DNA from: Streptomyces sp. CB01881
GTDB taxonomy: Bacteria > Actinomycetota > Actinomycetes > Streptomycetales > Streptomycetaceae
NCBI RefSeq assembly: GCF_002953255.1
Contig: NZ_CP026498.1
Coordinates: forward strand, 8,278,334-8,317,286
DNA: 38,953 nt
Reading direction: 5' to 3'
The position numbers and the translations under genes were made by a program. Positions 29,426-36,834 of the stretch are shown here, in pieces. Position 1 is the stretch's first letter, and each line of letters begins with the position of its first letter. The notes under the pieces were generated by a model that searched no databases, was not told where the DNA came from, and saw nothing but the letters and a program-made list of their open reading frames with translations.

Positions 29426-30445
29426 TCAGGCCGTGCTGACGCCGACCTGCGCCCAGGCCGCCGTGACCGTGTCGGCGACCGTGGTCTGCGGGTAGCGGTC
29501 CCCGGCGGCCGCGACGGTGGCCCGGGCGAACGCGGGGAAGTCGGCGTCGGCGGCCAGCCGCCGGCCGGTCAGCGCGTCGTACCAGATCCGCCCGGCCCGC
29601 TCCCAGGCCGGGCCGCCGAGCGCGGTGGCCAGCAGGTAGAAGGCGTGGTTGGGGATGCCGGAGTTGATGTGCACGCCGCCGTTGTCCTGGGCGGTGTGCA
29701 CGTAGTCGCGCAGGTGGGCCGGCTGCGGGTCCTTGCCGAGCCGGGGGTCGTCGTACGCGGTGCCGGGCGCCTTCATCGAGCGCAGCGCCACCCCCTGCAC
29801 GCCGGGGGCGAGCAGCCCGGCGCCGATCAGCCAGTCCGCGTCGGCGGCGTCCTGACGGAGCGCGTACTGCTTGACGAGCGAGCCGAAGACGTCGGAGACG
29901 GACTCGTTGAGCGCGCCGGACTGGCCGCGGTACTCCAGTCCGGCGGTGAACTGGGTGACGCCGTGGGTGAGTTCGTGGCCGATGACGTCGACGCAGGCGG
30001 TGAAGTCGCCGAACACCTCGCCGTCGCCGTCCCCGAAGACCATCCGCTGGCCGTCCCAGAAGGCGTTGTCGTAGTGCAGGCCGTAGTGCACGGTGGCGTC
30101 CAGGCGCAGGCCCTGGTCGTCGATCGAGCGGCGCCCGTACGCGTCGGCGAAGAGCGCGAAGGTGGCACCGAGGCCGTCGTAGGCGTGGTTGACGGACTGG
30201 TCCCGGACGGGCGTCTGGCCCTCCCGGCGGACGGTGCGGCCGGGCACCTGTTCGGTGTGGCCGGCGTCGCCGATCACCCGGTCCAGACGGGCGGAGCCGG
30301 GCTGGGCGGGGCCGGCGGTGAGGCGGGCCGTGCGGTGCACGGCGTCCAGGGTGAGGGAGCGGGCGGCGGGCTCGTGACCGTCCTCGGCGAGGCGGTCCAG
30401 GACGTAGGGCGGGACGATCGTGCACAACGGCGCGGCGGCAGTCAT
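29426..30445 (-). CDS. Protealysin-like M4 metallopeptidase
   Basis: A 339-aa thermolysin-family zinc protease. The active site is HELTH (His157, Glu158, His161), with third ligand Glu181 in ALNESVSD and the downstream NGGVHINSGIPNHAF (around 270-284) carrying the catalytic His. There is no signal peptide. The N-terminus has a short propeptide-like segment with PPY at 12-14 (CTIVPPYVLDRLAEDG), the hallmark of protealysin-like precursors, whose propeptide is only about 50 residues. Such enzymes mature by autoprocessing and can act inside the cell or in interactions with other organisms. The ATG at 30445 has no Shine-Dalgarno sequence; CACCCT ends 7 nt before it, so it is probably leaderless. 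The frame continues upstream without a stop, but that sequence is the complement of leuA. Confidence 0.92.
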   Translation of the reverse strand: MTAAAPLCTIVPPYVLDRLAEDGHEPAARSLTLDAVHRTARLTAGPAQPGSARLDRVIGDAGHTEQVPGRTVRREGQTPVRDQSVNHAYDGLGATFALFADAYGRRSIDDQGLRLDATVHYGLHYDNAFWDGQRMVFGDGDGEVFGDFTACVDVIGHELTHGVTQFTAGLEYRGQSGALNESVSDVFGSLVKQYALRQDAADADWLIGAGLLAPGVQGVALRSMKAPGTAYDDPRLGKDPQPAHLRDYVHTAQDNGGVHINSGIPNHAFYLLATALGGPAWERAGRIWYDALTGRRLAADADFPAFARATVAAAGDRYPQTTVADTVTAAWAQVGVSTA

Positions 30446-30558
30446 GTGGCCTAGGGTGAGGCTTCGGTGACCACTTGTCACTGGCATGGGCAGAACCGGC
30501 GGCGTCTCAAGGGGTGGAATGTCCGCCCGGCTCACTTCGGGGGCGCGCGGCCTTCGGT

Positions 30559-30564
30559 TACGCT
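30559..30564 (+). promoter_or_regulatory. Candidate -10 hexamer of the leuA operon
   Basis: TACGCT lies 10 nt before the ATG of the leuA leader peptide. The predicted start, near 30571, leaves a very short 5' end before the leader ATG. The 5' half of the 333-bp M4-leuA gap (30446-30558) holds only a second TAGGGT hexamer (30452-30457) near the protease start. Confidence 0.45.
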
Positions 30565-30574
30565 GGAGCACATC

Positions 30575-30622
30575 ATGCGCAACGGGCTGCTTCTTCTTAG
30601 CTGCCGCGTCGAGGGCCTGTAG
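30575..30622 (+). CDS. leuL: leuA leader peptide (leucine attenuator)
   Basis: A 15-codon reading frame, MRNGLLLLSCRVEGL, then TAG. Codons 5-8 are CTG-CTT-CTT-CTT, four consecutive leucines, three of them CTT, which is rarely used in this GC-rich genome. GGAG precedes the ATG with a 6-nt spacer. It lies 157 nt ahead of leuA and is followed by overlapping alternative hairpins. This is the signature of ribosome-mediated attenuation: scarcity of leucyl-tRNA stalls the ribosome at the Leu run and changes the downstream folding to favour leuA transcription. Leader peptides of this type are known upstream of actinobacterial leuA genes. Confidence 0.85.
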   Translation: MRNGLLLLSCRVEGL

Positions 30623-30697
30623 TCCACCAAGGGCCGGCTCCCTCGCCGCGGGGACTGTGCTGTGCGCGTAGGAATCGGGCGACCCGATGAGGGGTCG
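30621..30697 (+). promoter_or_regulatory. leuA attenuator region with competing hairpins
   Basis: AGTCC (30621-30625) pairs with GGACT (30652-30656), with AGGG (30630-30633) and CCCT (30640-30643) nested inside. Further on, ATCGGG (30674-30679)/CCCGAT (30683-30688) and CGACCC (30680-30685)/GGGTCG (30692-30697) are mutually exclusive because both use 30683-30685. The first element overlaps the leader stop codon. No U-tract is present. The pairings are visible, while the terminator/antiterminator assignment is inference. Confidence 0.6.
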
Positions 30698-30778
30698 TGA
30701 GCGGCAGCAGGCCGGCCAGTCGGGTGTCCACCTCGCCCCGACAAGCCTCGCATCCACAGGAAGCCGAGAGTCACCTCC

Positions 30779-32575
30779 ATGACCGAGCAGAGCTCCGCCG
30801 TGTCCATCCCCGCCGCCCGCGCGTTCGTCGACCGTCCGACCCCGATCACCGCCGCGACCGTGCGCCAGCAGCCCGCGGGCATGCGCCACGGCCGCTACCT
30901 GCCGTTCGGCACCGTCGAGCTGCCGGACCGCACCTGGCCCTCGAAGGTGATCACCAAGGCGCCGCGCTGGCTCTCCACCGACCTGCGGGACGGCAACCAG
31001 GCGCTGATCGACCCGATGTCGCCGGCCCGCAAGCGCAAGATGTTCGACCTGCTGGTCACGATGGGCTACAAGGAGATCGAGGTCGGCTTCCCGTCCTCCG
31101 GGGCCACCGACCACGCCTTCGTACGGTCGCTGATCGAGGAGGGGGCGATCCCCGAGGACGTCACCATCTCGGTGCTGACGCAGGCCCGCGAGGAGCTGAT
31201 CGAGAAGACCGTCGAGTCGCTGGTCGGCGCCCCGCGCGCGACCGTCCACCTGTACAACGCGACGGCGCCGCTGTTCCGCCGGGTGGTGTTCCGCAACGAC
31301 AAGGCGGCCACCAAGGCGATCGCCACCGACGGCACCCGGCTGGTGATGGAGTACGCGGAGAAGCTGCTGGGCGACGACACCGTCTTCGGCTACCAGTACT
31401 CGCCGGAGATCTTCGTCGACACCGAGCTGGACTTCGCGCTGGAGGTCTGCGAGGCGGTCATGGACGTCTGGCAGCCGGGCGAGGGCCGCGAGATCATCCT
31501 GAACCTGCCGGCCACCATCGAGCGGGCCACCCCGAACGTCCAGGCCGACCAGTTCGAGTGGATGTCCCGCAACCTGTCGCGCCGCGAGTACGTCTGCCTG
31601 TCGGTGCACCCGCACAACGACCGGGGCACCGCCGTCGCCTCCGCCGAGCTGGCCTACATGGCCGGCGCCGACCGGATCGAGGGCTGCCTGTTCGGCCAGG
31701 GCGAGCGGACCGGCAACGTCGACCTGGTCACCCTGGGCATGAACCTGTTCTCGCAGGGCGTCGACCCGCAGATCGACTTCTCCGACATCGACGAGGTCCG
31801 CCGCACCGCCGAGTACTGCAACCAGATGGAGGTGCACCCGCGCCACCCGTACGCCGGCGACCTGGTGTACACCTCCTTCTCCGGCTCGCACCAGGACGCG
31901 ATCAAGAAGGGCTTCGACGCCCTGGAGGCCGACGCGAAGGCGGCCGGGGTGCCGGTGGACGAGCACCCGTGGGGCGTGCCCTACCTGCCGATCGACCCGA
32001 AGGACGTCGGCCGCACGTACGAGGCCGTCATCCGGGTCAACAGCCAGTCCGGCAAGGGCGGTGTCGCGTACGTCCTGAAGAACGACCACAAGCTGGACCT
32101 GCCGCGCCGGATGCAGATCGAGTTCTCCCGGATCATCCAGGCCAAGACCGACGCCGAGGGCGGCGAGGTCACCCCGGCCGCGATCTGGGCGGTCTTCCAG
32201 GACGAGTACCTGCCGACCACCGACAACCCGTGGGGCCGGATCTCGCTGGCCGGCTCGCGCAGCCTGACCACCGAGGACGGCCGGGACGCGCTGACCGCCG
32301 AGGCCGTGGTCGACGGCGTACCGGTCACCCTGTCCGGTGCCGGCAACGGCCCGGTGTCCGCCTTCGCCGACGCGCTGGCCCGGATCGGCGTGGACGTCCG
32401 GGTGCTGGACTACGCCGAGCACGCGCTGAGCGAGGGCGGCGACGCCCAGGCCGCCGCGTACGTCGAGTGCGCCGTGGACGGCAAGGTGCTGTGGGGCGTC
32501 GGCATCGACGGCAACACCGTGCTGGCCTCGCTGAAGGCGATGATCAGCGCCGTCAACCGCCTGCAGCGCGGATAG
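30779..32575 (+). CDS. leuA: 2-isopropylmalate synthase
   Basis: A 598-aa enzyme that condenses 2-ketoisovalerate with acetyl-CoA, the first committed step of leucine synthesis. HMGL-like TIM barrel: TDLRDGNQALIDPM (around 72-85) at the active site, SVHPHNDRGTAVASAELAYMAGADRIEGCLFGQGERTGN (catalytic His-x-His zinc ligands, about 282-320). A C-terminal LeuA_dimer regulatory domain (about 455-598) binds leucine for feedback control. The length (about 570-640) matches the actinobacterial long form. The ATG at 30779 has a weak Shine-Dalgarno sequence. It is regulated at two levels: by the leader peptide upstream and, as is usual for the family, by leucine feedback. Confidence 0.96.
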   Translation: MTEQSSAVSIPAARAFVDRPTPITAATVRQQPAGMRHGRYLPFGTVELPDRTWPSKVITKAPRWLSTDLRDGNQALIDPMSPARKRKMFDLLVTMGYKEIEVGFPSSGATDHAFVRSLIEEGAIPEDVTISVLTQAREELIEKTVESLVGAPRATVHLYNATAPLFRRVVFRNDKAATKAIATDGTRLVMEYAEKLLGDDTVFGYQYSPEIFVDTELDFALEVCEAVMDVWQPGEGREIILNLPATIERATPNVQADQFEWMSRNLSRREYVCLSVHPHNDRGTAVASAELAYMAGADRIEGCLFGQGERTGNVDLVTLGMNLFSQGVDPQIDFSDIDEVRRTAEYCNQMEVHPRHPYAGDLVYTSFSGSHQDAIKKGFDALEADAKAAGVPVDEHPWGVPYLPIDPKDVGRTYEAVIRVNSQSGKGGVAYVLKNDHKLDLPRRMQIEFSRIIQAKTDAEGGEVTPAAIWAVFQDEYLPTTDNPWGRISLAGSRSLTTEDGRDALTAEAVVDGVPVTLSGAGNGPVSAFADALARIGVDVRVLDYAEHALSEGGDAQAAAYVECAVDGKVLWGVGIDGNTVLASLKAMISAVNRLQRG

Positions 32576-32590
32576 TTCGTACGGGTGGAA

Positions 32591-32624
32591 GCCGTCGGGC
32601 CGTCCTCCGGGGCGGCCCGGCGGC
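32591..32624 (+). terminator. 12-bp terminator after leuA
   Basis: Positions 32591-32602 pair with 32613-32624 (12 bp, one G-U pair), 15 nt after the leuA stop codon. Confidence 0.6.
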
Positions 32625-32835
32625 GTTCGCGGCGCCCGCGGGCGGCGAGGACGTGCGCACTGTGTCCTGCGCCACATTTTTTCGGGTTCCGGGCCGTTCG
32701 GGGTACTGACACGTGCCGGTAACCATGGCAACATCGACGCACCGGAAAGCCGGGTCGGTGGGACGGCCTCGGCGTCCGGTCGCGTGACCTGCCCATAGTT
32801 GTGCAGGCCGCCTGCCATGTCTGGGGAGTGGCGCC

Positions 32836-33498
32836 GTGACAGGGTTGTGGGGTGTTCGCCCGAGGTGGCGGACTGACGTTCTCGGTGACTTCTTCTGCCC
32901 GGGCTGTGGCGGAGACCGCAACTACCGCCGGCAGCACGGCCGGCGGTGGCTGCGGTTGCTCGGCACCCCGGTACTGCCGCTCGGCCCGGTCATCGGCAGC
33001 GTGCAGTGCACCACCTGCCACGGCCGGTACGGGGTGGAGAGCCTGGAACAGCCCACCTGCGTCCGCCTCGGATCCATGCTGCGCGACGCCCGGTACACCG
33101 TCGCACTGGCCGTGCTGGCCGCCGGCGGCACCGCGCACCGGGCGGCCCGCGAGGCGGCCTGCGCGGCCGTCCGGGACGCCGGCTTCGAGGACTGCGGCGA
33201 GGCCCAGGTGCTGGCCGCGCTGGCCGCGCTCTCCGGCCTCGGCGGGGAGCTCTACGACGCCCACGGGATGGCCGGCGGCCTGGCCGTGGAGCTGCACGCG
33301 GTGCTCGAACCGCTCGCCCCGCACCTCGCCCACCAGGGCCGGGAACTGCTGCTGCTGCAGGGCGCGGCGATCGCCCTCGCCGACGGGCGCTACCTGCCGC
33401 AGGAGCGCGAGGCGCTGGACGCGGTCGGGCGCTGTCTGGACCTGCCGCAGGCCACGGTCGGGGCGCTGCTGGAGGCGGCGACCCGCGCCTCCCGCTAG
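32836..33498 (+). CDS. TerB-family protein with N-terminal zinc ribbon
   Basis: A 220-aa protein. An N-terminal Cys4 ribbon (CPGC at 21-24 and CTTC at 57-60) is followed by an all-helical TerB-like domain (about 75-215), whose final segment GAAIALADGRYLPQEREALDAVGRCL matches the TerB repeat with its acidic helix (DG....E). TerB-like proteins were named for tellurite resistance, but most are general stress or metal-related proteins of unknown mechanism, and no ter gene cluster accompanies this one. The start is GTG 32836 with GGAG 7 nt upstream. It is commonly found just ahead of recO in streptomycetes. Confidence 0.8.
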   Translation: MTGLWGVRPRWRTDVLGDFFCPGCGGDRNYRRQHGRRWLRLLGTPVLPLGPVIGSVQCTTCHGRYGVESLEQPTCVRLGSMLRDARYTVALAVLAAGGTAHRAAREAACAAVRDAGFEDCGEAQVLAALAALSGLGGELYDAHGMAGGLAVELHAVLEPLAPHLAHQGRELLLLQGAAIALADGRYLPQEREALDAVGRCLDLPQATVGALLEAATRASR

Positions 33499-33542
33499 AC
33501 CTCCCCGCCGTCCCGGTCCCACCCTCGAAGACCCCCACAAAA

Positions 33543-33568
33543 CGGGCCCGACCCCCCTCTCGGGCCCG
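33543..33568 (+). terminator. Terminator after the TerB-like gene
   Basis: CGGGCCCGA (33543-33551) pairs perfectly with 33560-33568 (9 bp, 8-nt loop), 45 nt after the stop codon and preceded by AAAA. Confidence 0.55.
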
Positions 33569-33643
33569 CCGTGACCCGCACCCCTCGGGGCACGCCCCCA
33601 ACGGGCCCTGGTGCGGGCCACACGGCTGCCGCCGTTCCTGCGC

Positions 33644-33649
33644 GACAAT
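33644..33649 (+). promoter_or_regulatory. Candidate -10 hexamer of the recO-uppS transcript
   Basis: GACAAT ends 6 nt before an ATG at 33656 that opens a 51-codon frame running into recO. It is the same hexamer and spacing as at hemW. The rest of the 309-bp gap before recO holds the terminator above and the repeats listed separately. Confidence 0.4.
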
Positions 33650-33655
33650 GGTGGG

Positions 33656-33811
33656 ATGTCCACACTGTTCGACGCCCGCCCGCCCGCCCGTCACCGGCCG
33701 CGAGGCGGGCCGCATGAGCGAGGTGGGCGCATGAGTGAGCGGAGCGAGCGAGTCGTCGGCGGGTGCGTGTGGGCGAATGCCCCTGCCGAGCGCAGCGAGG
33801 CGGGCGCATGA
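33656..33811 (+). CDS. Possible 51-codon upstream ORF overlapping the recO start
   Basis: Beginning MSTLFDARPPARHRP, it ends AERSEAGA, and its TGA overlaps the recO ATG as ATGA. Its ATG lies 6 nt after a GACAAT -10, a leaderless arrangement. The second half (from an internal ATG at 33731, MSERSERVVGG) is made largely of the repeat described below, whose SER/AERSE peptide patterns occur at many streptomycete gene starts. It may be a translated leader that couples to recO, or just a by-product of the repeat. No function is known. Confidence 0.35.
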   Translation: MSTLFDARPPARHRPRGGPHERGGRMSERSERVVGGCVWANAPAERSEAGA

Positions 33812-33813
33812 GT
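33700..33813 (+). repeat. Three copies of a recO start-site-like sequence
   Basis: GCGAGGCGGGCCGCATGAG (33700-33718), GCGAGGTGGGCGCATGAGTG (33718-33737) and GCGAGGCGGGCGCATGAGT (33795-33813) are near-identical. The third holds the Shine-Dalgarno-like GAGG and start codon of recO. Between copies 2 and 3 are AGCGGAGCGAGCGAGT and AGCGCAGCG patterns. Each copy includes an ATG after a purine-rich stretch. It looks like a multiplied translation-initiation region. Confidence 0.75.
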
Positions 33814-34554
33814 CTGTTCCGGGACGACGGCGTGGTGCTCCGGGCGCAGAAGCTCGGCGAGGCCGACCGGATCATCACCCTGCTCACCCGCCAGCACGGC
33901 AAGGTCCGTGCGGTGGCGCGCGGGGTGCGCAAGACCAAGTCCAAGTTCGGCGCCCGGCTGGAGCCGTTCTCGCACGTGGACGTGCAGTTCTTCAGCCGCG
34001 GCAGCGACCTGGTCGGCCGCGGCCTGCCGCTCTGCACCCAGGTGGAGACGATCGCCCCGTACGGCGGCCCGATCGTCGCCGACTACGGCCGCTACACCGC
34101 CGGGACGGCCATGCTGGAGACGGCGGAACGCTTCGCCGAGAACGAGGGCGAGCCGGCCGTCCAGCAGTACCTGCTGCTGGTCGGCGGCCTGCGCACGCTG
34201 GCCGCCGGGCTGCACGAGTCGCACCTGGTGCTGGACGCCTTCCTGCTCCGCTCGCTGGCGGTCAACGGGTACGGCGCGAGCTTCACCGACTGCGCCAAGT
34301 GCGGGCTCGAAGGCCCCAACCGGTTCTTCTCGCTCCAGGCGGGCGGTGTGCTCTGCGGGGACTGCCGAGTGCCCGGATGTGCCGTACCCTCCCCTGAGAC
34401 ACTGGTACTGCTCGGGGCGCTGCTGTCAGGGGACTGGCAGACGGCCGACACCTGCGAGCCGAGGTACTGGCGGGAGGGCAGCGGCCTGGTCGCGGCCTAT
34501 CTGCAGTGGCACCTGGAGCGGGGCATCCGCTCGATGAGATACGTGGAGAAGTGA
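33808..34554 (+). CDS. recO: DNA repair protein RecO
   Basis: A 248-aa recombination mediator of the RecFOR pathway, which loads RecA onto SSB-coated DNA. An N-terminal OB fold (about 1-80, with LRAQKLGEADRIITLLT and the basic RAVARGVRKTKSKFGARLEPF) is followed by a helical domain with a Cys4 zinc finger: Cys162, Cys165, Cys183 and Cys186. Length is typical (about 240-250). The ATG at 33808 lies in the third copy of the start-site repeat with GAGG upstream. uppS follows 4 nt after the stop codon, so they form an operon. Confidence 0.93.
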   Translation: MSLFRDDGVVLRAQKLGEADRIITLLTRQHGKVRAVARGVRKTKSKFGARLEPFSHVDVQFFSRGSDLVGRGLPLCTQVETIAPYGGPIVADYGRYTAGTAMLETAERFAENEGEPAVQQYLLLVGGLRTLAAGLHESHLVLDAFLLRSLAVNGYGASFTDCAKCGLEGPNRFFSLQAGGVLCGDCRVPGCAVPSPETLVLLGALLSGDWQTADTCEPRYWREGSGLVAAYLQWHLERGIRSMRYVEK

Positions 34555-34558
34555 GCAC

Positions 34559-35392
34559 ATGGCAGCGCGACGGCTCTTCGGCGGCGGCAAGCAGCGGGAG
34601 TACCTCCCCCCGACCCCGCACCCCAGCGGTGCCGAGCCGCCGAAGATCCCCGGTGAGCTGGTCCCCGGCCACGTCGCGATCGTGATGGACGGCAACGGCC
34701 GCTGGGCCAAGGAGCGCGGGCTGCCGCGCACGGAGGGCCACAAGGTCGGCGAGTCCGTGGTGCTGGACGTCCTCAAGGGCGCGATCGAGCTCGGTGTGAA
34801 GAACATCTCGCTGTACGCGTTCTCCACCGAGAACTGGAAGCGCTCGCCCGACGAGGTGAAGTTCCTGATGAACTTCAACCGGGACGTCATCCGCCGCCGC
34901 CGTGACGAGATGGACGCGATGGGCGTGCGGATCCGCTGGGCCGGCCGGATGCCCAAGCTCTGGAAGAGCGTCGTCCAGGAGCTCCAGGTCGCCGAGGAGC
35001 AGACCAAGGGCAACGACGCCGTCACGCTCTACATGTGCGTCAACTACGGCGGCCGGGCCGAGATCGCGGACGCCACGGCGGCCATCGCGGCCGACGTCGC
35101 CGCGGGCCGGCTGGACCCGAAGAAGGTCACCGAGAAGACCATCGCCAAGTACCTGTACCACCCGGACATGCCGGACGTGGACCTCTTCCTGCGCCCGAGC
35201 GGCGAGCAGCGGACGTCCAACTTCCTGCTCTGGCAGTCCGCGTACGCCGAGTTCGTGTTCCAGGACGTGCTCTGGCCGGACTTCGACCGCCGGGACCTCT
35301 GGCGGGCCTGCGAGCAGTACGCGATGCGCGACCGGCGCTTCGGCGGGGCGATCCCGAACGAGGTGGCGCCGGAGGTGCCCGCGCAGCGCTGA
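34559..35392 (+). CDS. uppS: Isoprenyl transferase (polyprenyl diphosphate synthase, UppS type)
   Basis: A 277-aa cis-prenyltransferase that makes the long-chain polyprenyl diphosphate carrier for cell wall precursors. The conserved catalytic segment HVAIVMDGNGRWA has Asp44 for Mg/diphosphate binding, with GHKVGE shortly after. LYAFSTENWKR (around 83-93), the DLFLRPSGEQRTSNFLLWQS segment (around 205-224) and FVFQDVLWPDF complete the family pattern. The ATG at 34559 begins 4 nt after recO, with GAG in the recO stop region as a weak Shine-Dalgarno sequence, so it is probably translationally coupled. A bidirectional terminator follows. Streptomycetes usually have two such paralogues, and the product chain length cannot be read. 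Confidence 0.93.
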   Translation: MAARRLFGGGKQREYLPPTPHPSGAEPPKIPGELVPGHVAIVMDGNGRWAKERGLPRTEGHKVGESVVLDVLKGAIELGVKNISLYAFSTENWKRSPDEVKFLMNFNRDVIRRRRDEMDAMGVRIRWAGRMPKLWKSVVQELQVAEEQTKGNDAVTLYMCVNYGGRAEIADATAAIAADVAAGRLDPKKVTEKTIAKYLYHPDMPDVDLFLRPSGEQRTSNFLLWQSAYAEFVFQDVLWPDFDRRDLWRACEQYAMRDRRFGGAIPNEVAPEVPAQR

Positions 35393-35419
35393 GCCGGCGC
35401 CCGCCGCGCCGGCGGTACG

Positions 35420-35457
35420 CCAAAGGGCCCGTGGGACGCGTCCCACGGGCCCTTTGG
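35420..35457. terminator. 17-bp bidirectional terminator between uppS and zur
   Basis: A perfect 17-bp inverted repeat (35420-35436 with 35441-35457), loop CGCG, located 27 nt after the uppS stop and 10 nt beyond the minus-strand zur stop. The flanking genes converge, and the stem has an AAA/TTT end, so it can act in both directions. Confidence 0.88.
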
Positions 35458-35467
35458 TGTATGGCGC

Positions 35468-35878
35468 TCAGGACTTCTTGGCGCACTCCGCGCAGGTGCC
35501 GAAGATCTCCAGGGTGTGCGCGATGTCGCTGAAGCCGTGCTCGGCGGCGACCGAGTTGGCCCAGCGCTCGACGGCCGGCCCCTCGACCTCGACGGTCGCT
35601 CCGCAGTGTCGGCAGACCAGGTGGTGGTGGTGCCCGCTGCTGCAACGGCGGTAGACCGCCTCGCCGTCGGCGGTGCGCAGCACGTCCACCTCGCCCGCGT
35701 CGGCGAGCGACTGCAGGGTGCGGTAGACCGTGGTCAGGCCCACCGAGTCACCCCGGTGCTTGAGCATGTCGTGGAGCTCCTGCGCGCTGCGGAAGTCCTC
35801 GATCTCGTCCAGGGCTGCCGAGACGGCGGCACGCTGCCGGGTCGAGCGGGCGCGCGGCGACGGGCCTGCGGTGGTCAC
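35468..35878 (-). CDS. zur: Fur-family zinc uptake regulator Zur
   Basis: A 136-aa Fur-family repressor that binds Zur boxes when loaded with zinc. An N-terminal winged helix (about 15-80, with TTVYRTLQSLADAGEV) and C-terminal dimerisation domain. Structural zinc Cys residues are visible: Cys89 and Cys92 (CRHC), Cys129 and Cys132 (CAEC). The HHHH run at 83-86 belongs to the regulatory zinc site region. The GTG at 35878 has AGGAGG 7 nt upstream. It is the last gene of the znuA-znuC-znuB-zur run (35 nt after znuB), and Zur-box-like sites lie over the znuA promoter, so it probably represses its own operon. Confidence 0.93.
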   Translation of the reverse strand: MTTAGPSPRARSTRQRAAVSAALDEIEDFRSAQELHDMLKHRGDSVGLTTVYRTLQSLADAGEVDVLRTADGEAVYRRCSSGHHHHLVCRHCGATVEVEGPAVERWANSVAAEHGFSDIAHTLEIFGTCAECAKKS

Positions 35879-35913
35879 CGTGGGTCCTCCTGGGTGTGTG
35901 GGCGTCTCGCACC

Positions 35914-36834
35914 TCATTGTGCCAGCCCCGCACTGCGCTCTGGAGAGGTTGCGTCGGCCGGGCTCTGCCCGGGCAGTTGGACGTCGCAGACCCGGGGCCC
36001 GGACTCGCCCGCCGCCCGGTGCCGGCGGCGGGCCAGCGGGGTGGCGACCGCGCTGAAGACCGCGAAGACGGCGATGGCGAGCAGCACGATGGCCGGGCCG
36101 GAGGGGACGTCCAGGTGGTACGAGCCGGTGACGCCGGCCAGCGCGACCACCACGCCGAGCCCGATGGAGGCGGCCTGGGTGGCGGCGAAGGAGCGGGTGA
36201 GCTGCTGGGCGGCGACCACCGGGACCACCATCAGCGCGCTGACCAGCAGCAGGCCGACGACCCGCATGGCGACGGTGACGGTGACCGCGGCCATCACGGC
36301 GAGCAGCAGGTTGAGGAAGCGCACCGGCAGGCCGGTGACCCGGGCGAAGTCCTCGTCCTGGCAGATCGCGAAGAGCTGGCGGCGCAGGCCGACGGTGACG
36401 GCGATCACCAGGGCGCCGAGGATCCCGATGGTGGCGAGGTCGGCCGGGGTGACGGTCAGGATGGAGCCCCAGAGGTAGGACTCCAGCGAGCCGGCGCCGG
36501 CCTGGGCGGACTTCGAGACCAGCAGCTTTCCGCAGGCCATGCCGCCGTAGAAGAGCATGGCGAGCGCGATGTCGCCGCGCTGGTTGCCGCGCGAGCGGAC
36601 CAGTTCCATGGCGACGGCGCCGAGGACGCAGACCAGCACGGCCATCCAGACCGGGCTGGTGTCGAAGATGAAGCCGAGGCCCACGCCGGTCATCGCGACG
36701 TGGCCCATGCCGTCGCCCATCAGTGCCTGGCGCCGCTGGACGAGGTAGATGCCGACGGCGGGCGCGGTGATGCCGACCAGGACGGCGGCGAGCAGCGCCC
36801 GCTGCATGAAGTCGTACTGGAGCATCTCGGTCAT
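35914..36834 (-). CDS. znuB: Zinc ABC transporter permease ZnuB
   Basis: A 306-aa integral membrane permease of the ABC-3 (ZnuB/AdcB/TroC) family. About eight hydrophobic helices run from residue 12 to about 270. The QALMGDGMGHVAMTGVGLGF segment (around 36-55) is the family's conserved cytoplasmic stretch for contact with the ATPase, and DEDFARVTGLPVRFLN is also typical. The start ATG overlaps the znuC stop as ATGA, and the C-terminal tail (about 275-306) is a soluble extension. Context with znuA, znuC and zur gives zinc as the likely substrate rather than manganese. Confidence 0.93.
   Translation of the reverse strand: MTEMLQYDFMQRALLAAVLVGITAPAVGIYLVQRRQALMGDGMGHVAMTGVGLGFIFDTSPVWMAVLVCVLGAVAMELVRSRGNQRGDIALAMLFYGGMACGKLLVSKSAQAGAGSLESYLWGSILTVTPADLATIGILGALVIAVTVGLRRQLFAICQDEDFARVTGLPVRFLNLLLAVMAAVTVTVAMRVVGLLLVSALMVVPVVAAQQLTRSFAATQAASIGLGVVVALAGVTGSYHLDVPSGPAIVLLAIAVFAVFSAVATPLARRRHRAAGESGPRVCDVQLPGQSPADATSPERSAGLAQ

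Noticed and set aside
30476..30506. Second ECF41-like promoter (TGTCACT ... CGTC) between the M4 protease and leuA
   Set aside because: The spacer is 20 nt instead of 16 and no ECF41-linked gene type follows.
29426..32818. An 1130-residue frame joining the M4 protease to sequence upstream
   Set aside because: The extra N-terminal part is the complement of leuA and of its leader and has no recognisable domain. The protease starts at 30445.
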